The notes beneath the pieces were generated by a model. That model was not told the DNA's origin. It was given only the letters and a program-made list of their open reading frames with translations, and made no database searches. Positions 1 through 7,274 of a stretch of DNA of 26,936 nucleotides are shown in pieces. Each line of letters starts with the position of its first letter. Positions within the stretch are counted from its first letter, which is position 1. The stretch comes from JAAYZQ01 sp034428935 (GTDB lineage: Bacteria > Chloroflexota > Anaerolineae > JAAYZQ01), in contig DAOUHB010000051.1 in the NCBI GenBank assembly GCA_034428935.1, positions 1-26,936 on the forward strand. Direction: 5' to 3'. The position numbers and the translations under genes are program-made.

Positions 1-191
1 CCGAGATCGGCTATGCCGACTGGGGGCAGATCATCAGCTTTGCCCGCGATTGGATCCTCAGTCTGGATGTCCACTGGTACATCATCGTCTATCCCGGCGC
101 TGCTTTGCTGTTGTTTGGGCTGGGCTGGAACCTGATCGGCGACGCCCTGCGCGACATCCTGGACCCGAGGCTCCGCTCATCTCGCGGTTGA
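1..191 (+). CDS. ABC transporter permease, DppC/OppC-like (3' end only)
   Basis: The reading frame is open from the window edge and ends at the TGA at 189-191, giving 62 visible C-terminal residues. They contain a hydrophobic helix followed by a motif reading W-N-L-I-G-D-A-L-R-D-x-L-D-P-R-L. In the DppC/OppC group of binding-protein-dependent permeases this is the usual C-terminus: the last transmembrane helix and a short cytoplasmic tail. The protein would be one of two inner-membrane permeases of a peptide or nickel type importer. Its partners must lie to the left of the window. The histidine kinase begins 7 bases after the stop, so the two may be co-transcribed. Substrate cannot be told from this fragment. 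Confidence 0.75.
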   Translation, partial: EIGYADWGQIISFARDWILSLDVHWYIIVYPGAALLLFGLGWNLIGDALRDILDPRLRSSRG

Positions 192-198
192 GGAGCCT

Positions 199-1923
199 TT
201 GCAGGGGATTGCATACGCACTGCCGCTGTTTATCGCCGCCGGAGCGCTGGTGCTCCTGGCACACTATGGCTGGCGCCACCGCGCAGCCCATCCCGCGGCG
301 CCGGCCTTTGTGCTGCTCATCGTGCCGGTGGTCATCTGGCTGGTGGCCTATGGCTTCGAGATTCTGGCCGGCGACGTGGCGGCCAAGGAGGCCTGGGAAA
401 CGGTCATCATCGTTTCCCTGGCCTGGCTTCCGTTCTTCTGGCTGCACTTTGCCATCAGGTATTCGGGGCAGGAGGCCTGGCTCACCCGCCGCAACCTGGT
501 TCTCCTGGCGCTGCCATCCGTCGCCACCACCCTGCTGACCCTGACCAATCCCCTCCACGGCCTGGTCTGGACCGAGATCGTCATCGACAGCTCGGGCCCC
601 TTCCTGGCGACGGTGCCCGCCCGCGGGCCATGGTTCTGGGTGCACACCCTTGCCTGCTACAGCTACATCCTCGCCGGCAACGGCCTGTTCGTAGTCTTTA
701 TGTCTCGCACGGCGGCCATTTTCCGCCGCCAGGCCCTGGCGGTCGTCCTCAGCAGCATGATCCCCCTCATGGGCAACGCCCTGCACCTGACAGGCATGAT
801 ACCGGTGCCCGGCTTCGATCCTGGCGCCTTTGCCTTTGCCCTGTCGGCCGGGTTTACCGCCGTGGCCCTGTTTCGCTACCACCTCCTCGACGTCGTGCCC
901 ATCGCCCAGCGCGTTGTGCTGGACCACCTCCTGGAGGGCGTCATCGTCCTCGATCCTTACGATCGCATCGTGGACATCAACCCCGCGGCGCGGCGCATGT
1001 TGGGGCTGGGGCCCCACGAGCTGGGCGGCCAATTGGCCTCGGAGGTGCTCCAGCCGCCCGAGATCCTGACCCACTGCGTCGAGCCCGGGCAGGAGCCAGA
1101 GAGGATCCTCGTCACCCGGGGAGAGGTGCAGCGCTGGCACGAGGTCCTGGCCCTGCCCATGACGGGCACCCGCGGGCGGTATGAGGGGCGCGTCCTCGTC
1201 GTCCGCGACGTCACCGAGGCCCGGGCCGTGGAGATGCTGCGCCGGGACCTGGCCCGCGTGACGGTTCACGACCTGCGCAATCCCCTCAACGTCGTGGCCG
1301 CCGGCCTGGACGTCCTGGCGGGCGCCGGTCCAGGGGCAATGGACCCGAGCCTGGCCAACTTTGTCCAACTGGCGCGCGCCAGCTGCCACCGCGCCCTGGA
1401 CCTGGTGAACACGATCTTGCAGGTGAGCCAGTTGGAAAGCGGACGGATGCCCCTGAACCGGCGGCCCGTCCAGGCTGCCAGGCTGATCGCCGACGTCACG
1501 CAGGGAATGAGCCTGCTGGCCAGGGAGAACGAGCTGTCTTTGGAGGTCCGCGTGCCCACCAGCCTGCCCGTCGTATGGGCCGACGAGGCGCTGCTGCGCC
1601 GCGTGCTGGAGAACCTCGCGGGCAACGCCATCAAGTTCACGCCGCCGGGCGGCCGGGTCATCGTCGCCGCCCGTCCTGTGGGCGACGCGCTGCTCATCCA
1701 GATTTCCGACACAGGGCCCGGCATCCCTCCCGAGCTGGAGGGCCGGCTCTTTGAGAAATTCAGCTCGGGCCCGGGGCCGCAGCAGGGCACCGGGCTGGGG
1801 TTGGCCTTCTGCCGGCTGGCCGTGGAGGCACATGGCGGCCGGATCTGGATCGAGGACAGCTCGCCGCAGGGTACGAGCGTGCACTGCACCATCCCGCTCC
1901 GCGACAGCCAGCGCGCCGGTTAG
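199..1923 (+). CDS. Membrane-bound sensor histidine kinase (7TM sensor, PAS, HisKA, HATPase)
   Basis: 574 residues from a TTG start, with GAGGAG just upstream (190-195). About seven hydrophobic helices fill residues 4-230, resembling the 7TM sensor module of bacterial kinases. A PAS-like domain follows (about 240-340; LLEGVIVLD and DINPAARRMLGL). The H-box reads VHDLRNPLN with the phospho-acceptor His at residue 357. The N-box Asn is at 472, the G1 box DTGPGIP begins at 504, and the G2 box GTGLGLAF begins at 530. All catalytic motifs are intact. The protein should autophosphorylate in response to a membrane or ligand signal and pass phosphate to a response regulator. No regulator gene is visible, so it is an orphan here or its partner lies outside. 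No ATG fits before the first helix, which supports the TTG start. The signal sensed is unknown. Confidence 0.9.
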   Translation: MQGIAYALPLFIAAGALVLLAHYGWRHRAAHPAAPAFVLLIVPVVIWLVAYGFEILAGDVAAKEAWETVIIVSLAWLPFFWLHFAIRYSGQEAWLTRRNLVLLALPSVATTLLTLTNPLHGLVWTEIVIDSSGPFLATVPARGPWFWVHTLACYSYILAGNGLFVVFMSRTAAIFRRQALAVVLSSMIPLMGNALHLTGMIPVPGFDPGAFAFALSAGFTAVALFRYHLLDVVPIAQRVVLDHLLEGVIVLDPYDRIVDINPAARRMLGLGPHELGGQLASEVLQPPEILTHCVEPGQEPERILVTRGEVQRWHEVLALPMTGTRGRYEGRVLVVRDVTEARAVEMLRRDLARVTVHDLRNPLNVVAAGLDVLAGAGPGAMDPSLANFVQLARASCHRALDLVNTILQVSQLESGRMPLNRRPVQAARLIADVTQGMSLLARENELSLEVRVPTSLPVVWADEALLRRVLENLAGNAIKFTPPGGRVIVAARPVGDALLIQISDTGPGIPPELEGRLFEKFSSGPGPQQGTGLGLAFCRLAVEAHGGRIWIEDSSPQGTSVHCTIPLRDSQRAG

Positions 1924-1946
1924 CGCCGCGCCGGCGGCCCGCCTGC

Positions 1947-2828
1947 CTAACCCTCCGGAACCCGATCCCAGCCCACGGGGGTGGGAGGCGGCGTGCCCCC
2001 CAGCTCCAGGTAGGCGCTCTCCACGTTGCGCTGGTGGCAGCCCAGGTTCTCGTCCTGGTGGCGGTAGGTCATCGCGCTGCACGCCTCCACCGTTTCCTCG
2101 ACGCCCTTGCCCTGCCCCACGGCTTCGGCCACCCGCGCGTGAAGCTCGGCCAGGTAGGCGCGATCGTGGGCCAGGCGCGCCGCAATCTCGCCCGGGTCGG
2201 AGGTGGGCTGCCCGTGCCCGGGCACGAGGATGCGGATATCCCACGACGCCAGCGCCGACAGGGTTTCCTTGTAGGCCGGCAGGCTGTGGCAGACGTACGG
2301 GATCTCCACGTCGCTGAGCATATCGGCCGCCCACAGCACGCCCGACCGCGGGTCGTGGACGACGCATTGATCGGCCTCGTGGCCTGGCGCGTGGACCAGT
2401 CGCAGGCGCAGCTCGCCGACGGCAAGCTCGTCCTCCCGGTCAAAGGTCCGGGTAGCCACCGGCAAGGCAAAGGACTCAAAGCCCTTCACGGAAAAGGCGG
2501 CCACCCACTGGGCAACCTGCGCCAGGATGCGCTGTGCCCTCTCGCCGGCGATGGTTCGCGCGTAGAGGGCCTGGGCGACGACGGGCGCGCCGGCAAAGGC
2601 CGCGACGCCCAGGAGATGATCCCAATGGCCGTGTGTCAGGACAATGGCCCGCACCTCGGCGTCGCGCTCCTCGACAAAGCGCCCGATGGCCTGCACCTCC
2701 TGGGGCAAAATGCCGGGGTCGATGAGGCATGCCTGCCCCCCGCTGACGAATACGCCGCTGTTGGTGGCGTACAGGCTGCTCTGCGCCGTCCACAGCTCCG
2801 GGCTCCATTGCTCCCACGTTTGCGACAT
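1947..2828 (-). CDS. Metallo-beta-lactamase-fold hydrolase
   Basis: 293 residues. The metal-binding signature T-H-G-H-W-D-H places ligands at H66, H68, D70 and H71. Further ligands are H150 (HAPGH), D169 (WAADM) and H205 (VPGHG), so a complete binuclear site of the superfamily is present. The C-terminal 80 residues form a helical extension. Such proteins hydrolyse thioesters, lactones or phosphodiesters; nothing in the sequence fixes the substrate. The ATG shares its A with the TAA stop of the upstream PIN gene (TAATG on the minus strand), so the two are translationally coupled and transcribed from the minus-strand promoter at 3259-3287. It converges on the histidine kinase with only 23 bases between the two stops. 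Confidence 0.85.
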   Translation of the reverse strand: MSQTWEQWSPELWTAQSSLYATNSGVFVSGGQACLIDPGILPQEVQAIGRFVEERDAEVRAIVLTHGHWDHLLGVAAFAGAPVVAQALYARTIAGERAQRILAQVAQWVAAFSVKGFESFALPVATRTFDREDELAVGELRLRLVHAPGHEADQCVVHDPRSGVLWAADMLSDVEIPYVCHSLPAYKETLSALASWDIRILVPGHGQPTSDPGEIAARLAHDRAYLAELHARVAEAVGQGKGVEETVEACSAMTYRHQDENLGCHQRNVESAYLELGGTPPPTPVGWDRVPEG

Positions 2829-3229
2829 TAGCTTTGCTCCAGAAAAGATTCCCAGAATTCGCCTGGCGAGAGGATGGGAAAGTCGTACTCGTCGCGCCCA
2901 TCAAGAAGGTGCGCGTCGTTGCTCACCAGCGTCGCGCCTGTCGCCGCGGCCAGGGCGGCGAACTTGCGGTCGTCCGGGTCGGGCACCAGGGAGAACTGCT
3001 CGGGGTGGGTCTCGCCCCGGTAACGGTACTCCTCGCGAAAGAGGCCGGCCCACTGCTCCCACGAGAGGCGCGGGATCTGGCTCAGGACGGCCCGGATCTC
3101 GCCCCGGGTGCCGTCGGTCCAGGCCATGACCAGGGCGCCCCTGGCCACCTCTCCCAGGATGCGGGCCGAGCGGCTGCGGGGGTTAAAGCTGGCGGCGACG
3201 AACAGGTTGGTATCCAGGACGACCCTCAA
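2828..3229 (-). CDS. PIN-domain ribonuclease-like protein
   Basis: 133 residues from a TTG start. The N-terminus RVVLDTNLFVAA is the classic first strand and acidic motif of PIN domains (D6, N8). Other candidate acidic-site residues are E44, D86/D87 (PDPDDRKF) and D105 (SNDAHL). PIN proteins are Mg-dependent RNases, often VapC-type toxins; this one has no antitoxin-sized gene beside it and is coupled to an MBL-fold hydrolase instead. An in-frame ATG at 3268 would add 13 residues, but it lies between the -35 and -10 of the minus-strand promoter (3259-3287), upstream of the predicted transcription start near 3252. The TTG has a strong GGAGG-containing purine tract just upstream (about 3239-3250), so I prefer the TTG. 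Confidence 0.8.
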   Translation of the reverse strand: MRVVLDTNLFVAASFNPRSRSARILGEVARGALVMAWTDGTRGEIRAVLSQIPRLSWEQWAGLFREEYRYRGETHPEQFSLVPDPDDRKFAALAAATGATLVSNDAHLLDGRDEYDFPILSPGEFWESFLEQS

Positions 3230-3258
3230 GGCCCGATGCCCCTCCCTTCCTTTTGGGA

Positions 3259-3287
3259 AGGATAGCATGGAACGGCGGGACTGTCAA
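3259..3287 (-). promoter_or_regulatory. Sigma70-like promoter for the PIN-MBL operon
   Basis: On the minus strand, TTGACA (3287-3282) is followed by a 17-base spacer and TATCCT (3264-3259). The predicted start of transcription is near 3252, leaving a leader of about 23 nt that holds the GGAGG-containing Shine-Dalgarno tract for the TTG start at 3229. This is a perfect -35 with a moderate -10. Confidence 0.65.
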
Positions 3288-3320
3288 CCGGTGCCGCCCA
3301 AAACCCGCGAGGCCCGGTGC

Positions 3321-3430
3321 AAAGTCAGCTCCGTTGCCTGGGATCGCCGAGCGCCGGCTCGGCCTTTCTCTCTACACCCAACTTCCCGAATTGGTGCTCG
3401 GCCATCCCAGCGGCAGTCAAGAGACAATGC
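3321..3430 (+). repeat. Dispersed repeat, copy A
   Basis: This segment aligns without gaps to the reverse complement of 21161-21270. By hand count 81 of 110 positions match, and most differences are transitions. The best conserved blocks are GCCTGGGA-y-CGCCGA, GGCTCGGC, TTTCTCTCTAC, CAACTT and GGCAGTCAAG. Within the copy, GCCGAGC (3346-3352) pairs with GCTCGGC (3357-3363) over a 4-base loop and is followed by a pyrimidine tract (3364-3373), so it resembles a small terminator-like hairpin. No protein is encoded in it that I can recognise. Confidence 0.75.
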
Positions 3431-3459
3431 AAGCCGTAGCCTGTACCCGCGAGGCCCAG

Positions 3460-3488
3460 TTGACATTTCACAGCTTCCGATCTACAAT
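3460..3488 (+). promoter_or_regulatory. Sigma70-like promoter for the 3611 gene and gmhB
   Basis: TTGACA (3460-3465), a 17-base spacer and TACAAT (3483-3488). Transcription should start near 3495. It lies 30 bases downstream of repeat copy A and drives the plus-strand genes beginning at 3611. Confidence 0.75.
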
Positions 3489-3610
3489 CGTGGCTCAGCG
3501 AAAATCATTGGGCCGGATGTGCGGAACCTGCGCCACGCGCTGCCCCTGGCCGGAAGGGGAGCAGGGCGTCCGGGCAGAGCCTGAATTACCCACACGAGGG
3601 GAGAGCAACG

Positions 3611-3805
3611 GTGCTAATTGTCCAATACATGGAGCAGGTGGAAGACGTACACCTGATCCTGGAGCACCTCATTTGTACCGAATTGCGCCAGGCCATCGGC
3701 CTGGAGGATGTCGCCCTCTCGGATCGGGCTCGGGCCGTCGAGCTGGGCCTGCGCGAGGCGCAGCAGGCCTTCGAGCACGGCCTCACGGCGCCCGGTGCCG
3801 AGTAA
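3611..3805 (+). CDS. Small helical protein of unknown function
   Basis: 64 residues from a GTG start, with GAGGGGAG 7 bases upstream. It is the first gene behind the canonical promoter at 3460-3488, and the gmhB-like gene starts 18 bases after its stop, so it is probably a real gene. The sequence is acidic and largely helical (VEDVHLILEHL, ARAVELGLREAQQAFEHGL), with one cysteine and no transmembrane segment. I do not recognise a family. Position suggests a role linked to the sugar-phosphate or polysaccharide genes, but that is guilt by association only. Confidence 0.6.
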   Translation: MLIVQYMEQVEDVHLILEHLICTELRQAIGLEDVALSDRARAVELGLREAQQAFEHGLTAPGAE

Positions 3806-3823
3806 AGCCCACAGGACGACACC

Positions 3824-4384
3824 TTGCGAGCAGCGGTTTTCCTGGACCGGGATGGTGTGATCAACCAGAACCGATCCGATTACGTGAAAACGTGGGAAGA
3901 GGTCTCTTTTCTCCCGGATGTTTTCCCTGCCCTCGCCCGCCTGTCGAGCGCGCCCTTCTGCATCGTTCTGGTCAGCAACCAGTCACCCGTCGGCCGGGGC
4001 ATTCTAAGCTGCGCTGAGGTCGAGGCCATCAACCGCCGGATGGTGGCCGAGATCGAGCGGCAGGGAGGGAGGATCGATGCCGTCTACTACTGTCCCCATC
4101 GGCCCGACGAGGGCTGCGATTGCCGAAAGCCAAGGCCGGGCATGCTGCTCCGGGCAGCGTGCGAGCTGGATCTGGATCTGAGCGGCTCCTATCTCGTAGG
4201 CGACGCCGTGAGCGACGTCGAGGCAGCCCTGGCGGCCGGCTGCTCTCCGATCCTGGTGCTAACCGGCCGCGGCACGGACCAGCAGGCCATCCTCCGCAAA
4301 CGGGGGTACACATGGGTCCCCATTGTCGCCGGCCTGACGGGCGCCGTGCAGCTCATCCTCGGCCCGGCCGGCGCGGAGCCGTGA
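3824..4384 (+). CDS. gmhB: HAD-family heptose-1,7-bisphosphate phosphatase-like protein
   Basis: 186 residues, the usual GmhB length. The N-terminal FLDRDGVIN supplies the catalytic D8 and D10. Motif II is VSNQS (50-54), the motif III lysine is K102 in RKPRPGM, and motif IV is GDAVSD (126-131). C90, H92, C98 and C100 (CPH...CDC) form the structural zinc site diagnostic of GmhB/HisB-N type phosphatases. In the GmhB pathway the enzyme removes the 7-phosphate from D-glycero-manno-heptose 1,7-bisphosphate on the way to nucleotide-activated heptose, acting in the cytosol. The TTG start has AGGA 7 bases upstream. No gmhA or kinase/nucleotidyltransferase partner is in the window, so a related sugar or histidinol phosphatase role cannot be excluded. 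Confidence 0.8.
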   Translation: MRAAVFLDRDGVINQNRSDYVKTWEEVSFLPDVFPALARLSSAPFCIVLVSNQSPVGRGILSCAEVEAINRRMVAEIERQGGRIDAVYYCPHRPDEGCDCRKPRPGMLLRAACELDLDLSGSYLVGDAVSDVEAALAAGCSPILVLTGRGTDQQAILRKRGYTWVPIVAGLTGAVQLILGPAGAEP

Positions 4385-4461
4385 GCCGGGAACAGGCGGC
4401 ACACGGCCCTGGCGGAGACCAGAGTTGGCCCACGGGCCCGAAACCTTCAGGCGGCGATCAT

Positions 4462-4490
4462 TTGGAAACTGGTCGCAAGAATGCTATAAT
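4462..4490 (+). promoter_or_regulatory. Sigma70-like promoter for the wzt-glycosyltransferase operon
   Basis: TTGGAA (4462-4467), a 17-base spacer and a consensus TATAAT (4485-4490). Predicted start near 4497, giving a leader of about 56 nt to the ATG at 4553. An upstream in-frame TTG at 4490 overlaps the -10 box and so cannot be the translation start from this promoter. Confidence 0.75.
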
Positions 4491-4552
4491 TGCTCCACCG
4501 GCCTAAACCCGCAAGCTGCAACGAGGATGCTGAAGGCCTAGAAAGAAGGCAG

Positions 4553-5806
4553 ATGACTGCTATTCGCTTCGATCACGTCTCGAAAAAGTTTGCGCTCCGC
4601 CGGGAACGCCCGCAGTCCTTCCAGGAGCTCTTCCTCAGCCTGTTACGAGTGCAAGGGCGATCCCGGAGGTCGCAGCCCTATTGGGTTCTGTCAGACGTGA
4701 GCTTCAAGATCAAGATGGGCGAAGTGGTGGGCTTTATCGGGCCGAATGGCGCCGGCAAAAGCACCGTACTCAAGCTCATGTCGCGCATCATCGAGCCTAC
4801 CTCCGGGTGTGTGGAGGTTAACGGCCGGCTGAGTGCCCTCCTGGAGCTGGGGGCGGGCTTTCACCCCGACCTCACCGGCCGGGAGAACATCTATCTGAAC
4901 GGCTCGATCCTGGGCCTGACCCACGACGAGATCCGCCGCAAGATGGATCAGATCATCGACTTTGCCGAGCTGGACATGTTCATCGACGTGCCCGTCAAGC
5001 ACTATTCCTCGGGCATGTACGTTCGCCTCGGCTTTTCCATCGCCGCCCATACGGACCCCGAGATCGTCCTCATCGACGAGGTTCTGGCCGTCGGCGACGC
5101 GCGCTTCCAACACAAGTGCCTGGACAAGATCGCCGAGCTGCGGCGGCAAGGCCGGGCCATCGTTCTCGTGTCCCACGACCTTGGCTCTATCCAGTCGTTG
5201 TGCGAAAAGGCCATCTGGCTCGAAGACGGCCAGGTCCAGGCCTACGACCGGCCGGCGGACGTGGTCATGGCGTACCTCAACAAGGTCGCCAGCGAGGAAA
5301 ACCTGGAGGGCGAAAGCGCGCTGCCCGATCTCGGCGGAGGCAACCGGTGGGGCACGGGCAAGGTGCAGATCACCGACGTCGAGCTACTCGACGGCAAGGG
5401 TAAGGCCTCGCACGTCTTTGTCACGGGCGCGGAGCTGGAGATCCGGCTGCACTATTTCGCCCGCGAGCCCGTTGAGGACCCCATATTTGGCATCTCTATC
5501 CATCACCAGAACGGCACGCTCATATGCGGCCCCAACACCGCCTTCGGCGACGTGCGCATCCCGGTCATCCAGGGCGAGGGCGTAGTGGTCTATGGCATCC
5601 CCTCGCTGTCGCTCCTGGAGGGCAGCTACGAGGTGTCGGTTTCCTGCCACAGGCGGGACGACACGGAGATGTACGATTATCACGACCGGGCCTACCCCTT
5701 CCGCGTCTATCCGGGCAAGTCCTTGGAATGCTACGGGCTCGTAACGGCCAACGGCCAGTGGCAGGTCAATCCCGGAAGCCCTGCCTTGGATGAGGAGCGT
5801 GACTGA
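4553..5806 (+). CDS. wzt: Polysaccharide ABC exporter ATP-binding protein, Wzt-like with C-terminal recognition domain
   Basis: 417 residues. Walker A is GPNGAGKST (63-71), the signature is YSSGM (151-155), Walker B is IVLIDEVLAVGD (171-182) and the H-loop is SHD with H208. The extended Walker B and the signature context are typical of the Wzt/TagH/RfbE export group. After about residue 250 comes a ~150-residue beta-rich domain resembling the Wzt C-terminal domain, which in O-antigen systems binds the modified non-reducing end of the finished glycan. The protein should pair with a Wzm permease to export lipid-linked polysaccharide; no permease gene is in the window. AAGG lies just upstream of the chosen ATG. 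It overlaps the next gene by 17 bases. Confidence 0.9.
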   Translation: MTAIRFDHVSKKFALRRERPQSFQELFLSLLRVQGRSRRSQPYWVLSDVSFKIKMGEVVGFIGPNGAGKSTVLKLMSRIIEPTSGCVEVNGRLSALLELGAGFHPDLTGRENIYLNGSILGLTHDEIRRKMDQIIDFAELDMFIDVPVKHYSSGMYVRLGFSIAAHTDPEIVLIDEVLAVGDARFQHKCLDKIAELRRQGRAIVLVSHDLGSIQSLCEKAIWLEDGQVQAYDRPADVVMAYLNKVASEENLEGESALPDLGGGNRWGTGKVQITDVELLDGKGKASHVFVTGAELEIRLHYFAREPVEDPIFGISIHHQNGTLICGPNTAFGDVRIPVIQGEGVVVYGIPSLSLLEGSYEVSVSCHRRDDTEMYDYHDRAYPFRVYPGKSLECYGLVTANGQWQVNPGSPALDEERD

Positions 5807-7274
5807 CATCCTGCTCATTGCGCCTCTGCCGCTGGATGAGCAGCGGATGGGACCGGCCATTCGCTATTGGGAGTTTGCCCGAACGCTGAGCGGCGATCAC
5901 GATGTCACGCTGCTCGTCAACAACGAGGACCATCCCTGCCATCCCGAATTTGCCGTCCGCTGCGGCGCCGAGGAGGATCTGGCATCCTTGCTGAACCGCT
6001 GCCAGGTCGTGGTGGTGCAAGGGCCCACCCTGCAACTGCATCCTGGCCTGGCCGAAGCCATGGCTCAACGCCGGCACTTCTTGGTGGTCGACCTGTACGA
6101 CCCCATCAGTCTGGAACAGTTGTTTATCGACACCCAGGGGGAACTGGGGCGTGCCCTGCACCTGGAATATTGGGCACTGCTCCGCGAGCAGCTCCGGCTG
6201 GGCGACTTTTTTCTATGTGCCAGCGAGCGCCAGCGAGATCATTGGCTCGGCTGGTTGGCTGCCCTGGGCCGTGTCAGCCACGATACGTGGGATGGCGGCT
6301 CTCTGCGGCGCATGATCGATGTCGTGCCCTTTGGGCTGCCGGCCGAGCCCCCTCAGCCGGCCGGGCCGGTGCTGAAGGGCCGCGTGCCGGGCATCGGGCC
6401 CGACAACCGGGTCATCCTGTGGGGCGGGGGCCTTTGGGACTGGCTGGATCCCCTGACGCCGGTGCGAGCCATGGAGGCGGTCGCCCGGCGGCACGAGGAC
6501 GCGCGGCTGGTCTTTTTCGACGCCGCCCGCGCCCGCATGCCCATGCTGGAGCGGACCCGGCAGATCGCTGCCGAGCTGGGCCTGCTGGACCGGCACGTCT
6601 TTTTTGTGCCCTGGCTACCCCCGGGCCAGTGGCCGGCCAGCCTGCTCGAAGCCGACATCGGGTTGTCGTTCCACCCGGCGGGCATGGAAACGCGACTGGC
6701 CTTTCGCACCCGGCTCCTGGACTATGTGTGGGCCGGGCTGCCCACGGTCACGGCTGAGGGCGACGTGCTCAGCGAGCTGATCGCCGCCCGGGGCCTGGGC
6801 ACGGCGGTCCCGCCCGGCGACGAGGCCGGGCTGGCAGCCGCCATCTGCCATCTGCTCGACGAGCCCGATGCCCGGGGGCCTCGCCAAGAGGGGTTCCGAG
6901 CGTTGGCTGCCGAGTTCCAGTGGGAACGGGTCTGCGCGCCGCTGGCAGCCTATTGCCGAGAGCCGTGGCACGCGGGCGATGCCGGCCAAGGCTACGAGGT
7001 GCGCTGGCAAGAAGCGCAGCGGGACCACTGGCTGTCGGAAGCTGCTCGGTCCGAGCGGTTGCGCTTCAGCGCCGAGGCCCGGGCTGCGGCGGCTGAGGGC
7101 GAGCAAGCCCGGGCTGCCGAGGAAGCCAGGCACCTGGAGGCCCGGGTCGCCACGTTAAGCCAGGAGCTGCGGAGCAGCGAGGAGCGCTACCAGGCGGCGA
7201 TGAACGGCCGCGTGATGCGGTTGTTGACCGGGCTGCAGCGCTCGTGGCGGCATCTGCGAGGCAGACCGGAATGA
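5790..7274 (+). CDS. GT-B glycosyltransferase, GT4-like, with C-terminal coiled coil
   Basis: 494 residues. The N-terminal Rossmann half opens DILLIAPLPLDEQRMGPAIR, sharing the G-P-x-I-R-Y-W-E-x-A-R motif with the next gene. The second half has ILWGGGLWDWLDPLTP. In place of the canonical E-x7-E loop it has M-E-T-R-L-A-F-R-T-R-L-L-D-Y-V, with the Glu at residue 300. Residues from about 400 form a charged coiled coil ending in a basic helix (MNGRVMRLLTGLQRSWRHLR) likely to touch the membrane. It probably adds a sugar to the growing surface glycan from a nucleotide sugar in the cytosol; donor and linkage are unknown. A GTG at 5799 is an alternative start with GAGGAG very close. It overlaps wzt by 17 bases and the next gene by 4 (ATGA). 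Confidence 0.8.
   Translation: MRSVTDILLIAPLPLDEQRMGPAIRYWEFARTLSGDHDVTLLVNNEDHPCHPEFAVRCGAEEDLASLLNRCQVVVVQGPTLQLHPGLAEAMAQRRHFLVVDLYDPISLEQLFIDTQGELGRALHLEYWALLREQLRLGDFFLCASERQRDHWLGWLAALGRVSHDTWDGGSLRRMIDVVPFGLPAEPPQPAGPVLKGRVPGIGPDNRVILWGGGLWDWLDPLTPVRAMEAVARRHEDARLVFFDAARARMPMLERTRQIAAELGLLDRHVFFVPWLPPGQWPASLLEADIGLSFHPAGMETRLAFRTRLLDYVWAGLPTVTAEGDVLSELIAARGLGTAVPPGDEAGLAAAICHLLDEPDARGPRQEGFRALAAEFQWERVCAPLAAYCREPWHAGDAGQGYEVRWQEAQRDHWLSEAARSERLRFSAEARAAAAEGEQARAAEEARHLEARVATLSQELRSSEERYQAAMNGRVMRLLTGLQRSWRHLRGRPE

Larger units (their letters stand above)
3230..3610. other. Intergenic region between divergent operons
   Basis: 381 bases without a supportable gene. It holds the minus-strand promoter of the PIN operon (3259-3287), copy A of a dispersed repeat (3321-3430), the plus-strand promoter (3460-3488) and a leader of about 115 nt to the GTG at 3611. 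The leader ends in GAGGGGAG (3596-3603), 7 bases before that GTG. Open frames crossing this stretch have no recognisable protein content. Confidence 0.7.

Noticed and set aside
1924..1936. Hairpin between the convergent histidine kinase and MBL genes
   Set aside because: The stem is only 5 bp (CGCCG/CGGCG) with no T-tract on either strand; common by chance in GC-rich DNA.
82..2367. Long minus-strand open frame opposite the histidine kinase
   Set aside because: No domain is recognisable; composition is Gly/Arg/Ala/Pro-rich as expected from the antisense of GC-rich codons, and it overlaps two well-supported genes.
4490..4552. Upstream TTG extension of the Wzt protein
   Set aside because: The codon overlaps the -10 box of the promoter at 4462-4490, and the extra 21 residues look nothing like an ABC N-terminus.
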